Shown here one piece after another: positions 58,938-64,000 of a stretch of 64,000 bases of DNA. Position 1 is the stretch's first letter; every line of letters starts with the position of its first letter. The notes below the pieces were generated by a model. That model was not told where the DNA came from, made no database searches, and was given only the letters and a program-made list of their open reading frames with translations. The DNA is from an uncultured Thermanaerothrix sp. Its GTDB lineage: Bacteria; Chloroflexota; Anaerolineae; Anaerolineales; Anaerolineaceae. The position numbers were made by a program, and so were the translations under genes. The stretch spans positions 248,001-312,000 of the forward strand of contig NZ_CALIMF010000014.1 in NCBI RefSeq assembly GCF_938028735.1, read 5' to 3'.

Positions 58938-59648
58938 TCAGTCCAAGCGCCCAGTTTGAATAGCGCGCTTAACTTCAGCAATGGCCTGAGTAACCTTAAT
59001 TTCGCGCGGACAGGCTTCTGTGCAGTTGAACGCCGTGCGACAGCGCCAAACTCCCATTTGTTGGTTGAGGATCTCTAGGCGCTGAGCCGCCGCGCGATCA
59101 CGGCTATCAAAAATGAAACGATGGGCATTAACGATCGCGGCTGGTCCTACATAGTGCCCATCTGCCCAGAATGAAGGACACGAGGTTGTACAGGCAGCGC
59201 AGAGAATGCACTTGGTCGTGTCATCAAACCGTTCACGCTCTGCTGGCGATTGCAGACGCTCCCTTCCATCCTCTGGGAGTGGTTCATCATTAATCAAGTA
59301 GGGCAACACCGAGCGATAATGCTCAAAAAAAGGCTCCATATCAACAATCAAATCTTTGAGAACCCGTAGGCCTAAAAGGGGCTCGACCGTGATCTCGTTG
59401 GTCTCAAAGTTCTTAACTAGGGCTTTGCAAGCCAACATATTCCGCCCATTGATCCGCATGGCATCTGAACCACATATACCGTGCCCACATGAACGGCGAA
59501 AAGAGAGGGTGCCGTCAATATCCCCTCGAATATACTCCAGCAGGTCAAGCACGCGATCCATGGGCTCGGCTTCTACCGTGAACACGTCATAGCGTGGCCT
59601 TCGATCAATTTCAGGGTTGAAGCGGAATACTCGCACGCGGACTTCCAT
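58938..59648 (-). CDS. sdhB: Succinate dehydrogenase iron-sulfur subunit
   Basis: RRSCGHGICGSDAMRINGRNMLAC, CILCAACTTSCPSFW, FNCTEACPREI. Confidence 0.95.
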   Translation of the reverse strand: MEVRVRVFRFNPEIDRRPRYDVFTVEAEPMDRVLDLLEYIRGDIDGTLSFRRSCGHGICGSDAMRINGRNMLACKALVKNFETNEITVEPLLGLRVLKDLIVDMEPFFEHYRSVLPYLINDEPLPEDGRERLQSPAERERFDDTTKCILCAACTTSCPSFWADGHYVGPAAIVNAHRFIFDSRDRAAAQRLEILNQQMGVWRCRTAFNCTEACPREIKVTQAIAEVKRAIQTGRLD

Positions 59649-59669
59649 GGCTTTCTCTCCTCAAAGGGA

Positions 59670-61463
59670 TCAATAAACTCGCTCTTTAGGGGTATACTGA
59701 GTGATTACCACCGGCTTATAGTCCAAATGGACACGATCGCCATCTAACCATGCCAGAGTATGTTTGAGCCAGTTTTCATCATCACGCTTGGGATAGTCTT
59801 CACGCGCATGTGCGCCTCGGCTTTCTTTCCGCTCAAGCGCCGAAACAGCGGTGACCAAAGCAAGATCAAGCAAATTTCCTAGTTCCCAAGTGTTAAGTAA
59901 TTCGGTATTAAACGCCCGCCCACTATCGCTCACACGAACGTGGCGAAAACGCTCACGCAACTCCTTGATTTTCTCAACCGCTTCCTGTAGCCCTTCTTCG
60001 GTTCGAAACACTCCCACCTTATCAAACATCAGATGCCGCAATTCGCGTCCAATCTGAGACGCTTTTTCGCGCCCGTCACCATGACGCAAGGCCTCAATTT
60101 GCTGCCGCGTGAAGTCCGTCGGGTCCTCCGGCAGGGGTTGAAAATCCACCCCATTAGCATATTCGGCCGCTTTGATCCCTGCATACTTACCAAAGACCAC
60201 CAAGTCTACGAGGGAATTAGTCCCCAAGCGATTAGCCCCATGAACAGACACACAGGCACACTCACCCGCTGCATACAAACCGGGCAAAACAGTATTCCGT
60301 GAGTCGATAACGACCTCAGCGTATTTATTGGTGGGAATGCCCCCCATAGCGTAATGCGCCGTCGGCTGGATCGGGATCAGATCCTTGACCGGATCCACCC
60401 CCAAGTAAGTACGGCAAAAATCGGTAATATCCGGGATCTTCGCTAGGATCTCCTCTGCTGTTACGCGGTAAGGCGATCCATCCGGACGGGTACGGCCATC
60501 TTTTTCAGCATAGTAATTTACCGTCTCAGGGCGAACATCGAGATAAAGGTAATTCTTGCCATTAACACCACGCCCCTCCTTGATTTCAAGGTAGATCGCC
60601 CGACTAACAACATCGCGCGAAGCCAGATCCTTGATACGAGGGGCATAGCGTTCCATGAAACGCTCTCCCTGACCATTGATGAGCACACCGCCCTCGCCAC
60701 GCACTGCCTCGGTAATCAGGATGCCCAATTTATAAATGCCTGTGGGATGAAACTGGAAGAACTCCATATCTTCAGCCGGTATGCCCCGGCGCAGAGTCAC
60801 CGCCACTCCATCACCGGTATAAGCATACGCATTAGAGGTCACCTCCCACATGCGACCGTGTCCGCCAGTAGCAAAAACCACGGCCTTACTATGGAAAACA
60901 TGAAGGTCACCCGTTGCAAGTTCTACAGCCACAACACCCGCAACTGCACCATTTTGAAGCAGCAGGTCCATCACTTGAAACTCATCAAAAAAGCGAATTC
61001 CATTTTTGATACACTGTTGATACAAAGTTTGAAGAATCATGTGCCCGGTGCGGTCGGCAGCGTAGCACGAACGTCGGACCGGCTTACCTGTCATATTGTT
61101 TGTATGTCCCCCAAAGAAACGCTGGTCAATCCGGCCTTGTGGAGTGCGCGAGAAAGGCAATCCCATGTGCTCCAGATCATAAACGGCTTGAATGGCCTCC
61201 CGGCACATAAACTCAATGGCATCTTGATCCCCCAAATAATCGCTGCCTTTTACCGTATCAAAAGCATGCCATTCCCAATGGTCTTCTTCCAGGTTACCTA
61301 ATGCTGCACCAATTCCTCCCTGTGCTGTGCCTGTATGCGAACGGGTGGGATAGAGTTTACTGATCACTGCCGTACGCGCTCGCTTGGAAGCGTACAATGC
61401 GGCCATCAGGCCAGCGCCGCCTCCCCCAACAACGATAACATCATACGTATGGGTGTGAACCAT
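59670..61463 (-). CDS. sdhA: Succinate dehydrogenase flavoprotein subunit
   Basis: DVIVVGGGGAGLMAALYA, SHTGTAQGGIGAALGN, FQFHPTGIY, GLYAAGECACVSVHGANRLGTNSLVDLVVFG. Confidence 0.96.
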   Translation of the reverse strand: MVHTHTYDVIVVGGGGAGLMAALYASKRARTAVISKLYPTRSHTGTAQGGIGAALGNLEEDHWEWHAFDTVKGSDYLGDQDAIEFMCREAIQAVYDLEHMGLPFSRTPQGRIDQRFFGGHTNNMTGKPVRRSCYAADRTGHMILQTLYQQCIKNGIRFFDEFQVMDLLLQNGAVAGVVAVELATGDLHVFHSKAVVFATGGHGRMWEVTSNAYAYTGDGVAVTLRRGIPAEDMEFFQFHPTGIYKLGILITEAVRGEGGVLINGQGERFMERYAPRIKDLASRDVVSRAIYLEIKEGRGVNGKNYLYLDVRPETVNYYAEKDGRTRPDGSPYRVTAEEILAKIPDITDFCRTYLGVDPVKDLIPIQPTAHYAMGGIPTNKYAEVVIDSRNTVLPGLYAAGECACVSVHGANRLGTNSLVDLVVFGKYAGIKAAEYANGVDFQPLPEDPTDFTRQQIEALRHGDGREKASQIGRELRHLMFDKVGVFRTEEGLQEAVEKIKELRERFRHVRVSDSGRAFNTELLNTWELGNLLDLALVTAVSALERKESRGAHAREDYPKRDDENWLKHTLAWLDGDRVHLDYKPVVITQYTPKERVY

Positions 61464-61480
61464 ACTACTACCTCCCTTGC

Positions 61481-61879
61481 CTAGGATAAAGGAAAAGCCC
61501 GATTTACCCCAGCTATCAGCGCCGTCCCCCCTATCAGGGTGATAATCAGCCAGAACAGGAAAAGCAACCAGTTCATGACCTTACGCGCCCGCTCACCGTG
61601 AATGAAATCATTTAGCACCTGACGTAGGCCATTTACCCCGTGAGCAAAGGCAAAACCTAACAGCAGGGTATCATAAACGCGCCAGAACAGACTGGCCCAG
61701 CGCATTGCCACATAATCCAGATCAATGCGATGCACGCCCACAATTACATCCTGTAAGATCATGTGTCCCCACACCAAGGGAATCATCGCAAATGCGCTAT
61801 AGCGCATCCATTTCCAGGCAATGGTCTCGTAATTCGGCCTAACCCGCACGCGTCGCACGGTTTGAGATACAGATGCCAT
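61481..61879 (-). CDS. sdhD: Succinate dehydrogenase membrane anchor subunit
   Basis: Three TMs; FAHGVNGLRQVLNDFI; position between sdhC and sdhA. Confidence 0.85.
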   Translation of the reverse strand: MASVSQTVRRVRVRPNYETIAWKWMRYSAFAMIPLVWGHMILQDVIVGVHRIDLDYVAMRWASLFWRVYDTLLLGFAFAHGVNGLRQVLNDFIHGERARKVMNWLLFLFWLIITLIGGTALIAGVNRAFPLS

Positions 61880-61888
61880 AATTGCCTC

Positions 61889-62308
61889 CTAACCTCCGAA
61901 CAGACCATAGTTATGGATGAGAAGGTTGCGCAACATCCAAAACGCAGAGGGCAACCACAACACCAGAGCAATAACCAGCGTCCAACGCACAGACCGGCGC
62001 TGACTTTCAATGTGCCAACCCTGCGGCTTGAAGAGGTCTAGATAAGCAATACGCAAACCATTCACTCCATGGTAAAACACACAAAATACTAAGAAAATTT
62101 CCCCAACACCAAAGAGAGTCGAGCGGTAAATCTCAATTGCCTTCATAAACAGGACGGGGTTGAAGTAAACGAAAGCAATGTCAATGATATGGATAGTGAG
62201 GAACAGTACGACGCCCAGACCGGTTATGCGATGAAGCAGGAAGCTCCAGTGACCCTCACGACCGCGGTAGGTGACATAACCCGCCAGAGTGGTTTTAAGT
62301 TCAGACAT
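61889..62308 (-). CDS. sdhC: Succinate dehydrogenase cytochrome b556 subunit
   Basis: SFLLHRITGLGVVLFLTIHIIDIAFV, FYHGVNGLRIAYLDL; GGAGG RBS before MSELKTT. Confidence 0.9.
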   Translation of the reverse strand: MSELKTTLAGYVTYRGREGHWSFLLHRITGLGVVLFLTIHIIDIAFVYFNPVLFMKAIEIYRSTLFGVGEIFLVFCVFYHGVNGLRIAYLDLFKPQGWHIESQRRSVRWTLVIALVLWLPSAFWMLRNLLIHNYGLFGG

Positions 62309-62993
62309 ATAGACCTCCAAATAAGATTGTCTGGGATGGGCCATGCACTAAGATTTTAGCATGAGAGCCGCGAAAGCAAACTCACAAATTTGGGTGAATT
62401 TTGGTAATTTGCCCTTCTGAGCGTATTCTCCTTAGAGCGACCCTTCGTTCTCTCTTCCCAGAATTATAAAAATCTTGACCTCTCGGTAACGTAGATGGTC
62501 AAATTGAACGATCCTTCAGACGCCTTGCCCAGGGCTCAAACCCAGAACCTAGCAATGAATTATTTGCAATATACCACCATGCTCGCCTATCGCCCCAAGC
62601 AACTTTGCCTTTCTTTGGCCGAATATAAACGCATTCATCATCAAGCGCACTGGAAACGCTCCTTGCGCAGTCTGATGGCCGAGATCAAGAAATAACCGCA
62701 GCGGGCGGGAGAACTTTTTCAAACCTATCTGCCCCTGTTATGACCACCAGCTGACCAGTATTGAAGCGCTCCTGTTTGTTGGCAGTGAGCGAAAAGACAA
62801 GCTCTTGCCCTCCCTTTCCTCTTTACTTTCCTGTATGTCTCAGAAAATGCCGTAGCGAGGTTCGTTTTTTAGTTCAATGCTAACTTTTGGCGAAACTACC
62901 GATCGTTAAGAAATCTCCACATTCCTCTGTTGACATTTTGTGTTCCCAATGTTATTGCCTTAATTGGGCATAAAAAACGTTTTCTAAAAAACC

Positions 62994-63537
62994 ATGCCCC
63001 TCAAAAACTTTGCCATCGTCAATCTCCCAGCACGGATGCGCATTTTTCAGGCGCTTGATGCCGAAGAACTTTCGATTAACCAACTCGCCAAGCGCTTGCC
63101 CGATATTCCCCGACCCTCGCTCTACCGGCATATTCACTAGATGGTGGAAGCGGGCGTCATCTAAGTCACACACTTGGTCAACGGCATTGAGGAACGATTC
63201 TGTTCGGCGGTAATCGATTTGATTGACCCGGCAGATGTGAACCAACTCGGCGGGCTGGAGCAATTTGCCAGCCATATGCAACTATACGGCAGTGGCATGG
63301 TGCAAGAACTGACACGGCACATCCTATCGGGCCAACCACCATATGCCCGAAACATTTGCCACCCGTGACCATTCGTTTTACGCTGCTGAGCAGGAGTTCA
63401 TCCAAGTGCGCGAGGCGATCTTTCAAATGCTGAAAGACCTGGAAGCCGTTCCCCCCGCGCCCGGACGCAGGAAATACCGCCTATTCATCATGGGGCGCAT
63501 CCTAAAGATCTATGGGAAGAAGAGGAATAATGGTTGA
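62994..63537 (+). pseudogene. Decayed winged-helix/ArsR-like transcriptional regulator
   Basis: Frame from ATG 62994 reads MPLKNFAIVNLPARMRIFQALDAEELSINQLAKRLPDIPRPSLYRHIH*MVEAGVI*VTHLVNGIEERFC...; in-frame TAG at 63138 and TAA at 63162, and the apparent C-terminus continues in another frame from about 63340. Confidence 0.7.
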
Positions 63538-63611
63538 AATAGGCAATTGGGCAACATATATCGGTATGAGGCAACGCCTATAGCTCTAATCAAGAGGCTG
63601 TATAGAAGTGG

Positions 63612-64000
63612 ATTACAAACAACCGCCTATACTATTTAGCCAGACAAGGGCAACGGCTCACCCCTTGGTGGGGCATGTTTGCATTGGCAAGCCTGATGCT
63701 GCTCGTCTCATCATTTGTTGGCGCGCCCGTGGCGCTGATCCAGATGTTGCTGAGCGGTTTTTCCGAATCAGGGATGATTCAGCCCTCCTGGCTGACCAGG
63801 CTGTTGATGAGCTTGGAGCTGGTCACATCGTTCAGCGTGCTGATATTGCTCGTCTGGCTGTGGGTACGGTTTTATGAGAAACGCCCGTTCGCCACGCTAG
63901 GATTTGAGCGGTGCGGCGCACTGTGGACATATAGGCGCGGTCTGCTGATTGGGGCGCTGACGTTTAGCACAGCAGTCGGGCTGATGGCGCTGTTTGGCTA
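63612..64000 (+). CDS. N-terminal part of a CPBP-like intramembrane protease, truncated at window end; start codon unclear
   Basis: Open frame ...NRLYYLARQGQRLTPWWGMFALASLMLLVSSFVGAPVALIQMLLSG...LVWLWVRFYEKRPFATLGFER; no canonical start near the conserved-looking N-terminus. Confidence 0.5.
   Translation, partial: MTNNRLYYLARQGQRLTPWWGMFALASLMLLVSSFVGAPVALIQMLLSGFSESGMIQPSWLTRLLMSLELVTSFSVLILLVWLWVRFYEKRPFATLGFERCGALWTYRRGLLIGALTFSTAVGLMALFG

Noticed and set aside
60747-61301. 184-aa plus-strand ORF
   Set aside because: Antisense to sdhA, a highly conserved gene.
62495-62695. 66-aa plus-strand ORF as a real gene or transposase
   Set aside because: No recognisable family; it lies in a region of shifting frames, so I treat it as part of a decayed locus rather than a gene or a named element.
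62952-63281. 109-aa minus-strand ORF
   Set aside because: Antisense to the decayed regulator whose plus-strand reading has recognisable winged-helix sequence.

Overview
This 64 kb window is gene-dense and looks like a Chloroflexota (Anaerolineae-like) chromosome; that taxonomic call is inference from gene content and architecture. I recognise about 50 chromosomal genes. They fall into these blocks: (i) a truncated GH36 alpha-galactosidase; (ii) a metH / BHMT-MTHFR / coaX / coaBC run on the minus strand behind a clear SAM-I riboswitch with terminator; (iii) selA and an M24 peptidase; (iv) a caa3/aa3-type cytochrome c oxidase cluster with a ctaA-ctaB fusion, SURF1, SCO, a cupredoxin-like membrane protein and an adjacent two-component system; (v) two moeA-type genes in a row with a UbiA-type prenyltransferase, an SDR and proline dehydrogenase; (vi) a four-gene run of two SPFH-like membrane proteins plus pseudouridine kinase and glycosidase; (vii) a Ser/Thr kinase with a TolB-like propeller; (viii) FemAB-like and exopolysaccharide genes; (ix) cydAB; (x) a TPR lytic transglycosylase; (xi) pyruvate dehydrogenase E1a/E1b/E2; (xii) sdhCDAB; (xiii) a decayed region at the right edge with a broken HTH regulator and the start of a CPBP-like protease. 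I found no CRISPR array, rRNA, convincing tRNA or intact transposase. The most unusual items are an in-frame pseudo-receiver + CoxII ORF, the paired SPFH-like/pseudouridine operon, and a SAM riboswitch whose operon may extend into CoA biosynthesis. All calls come from reading the sequence and the supplied ORF track; no database search was run.
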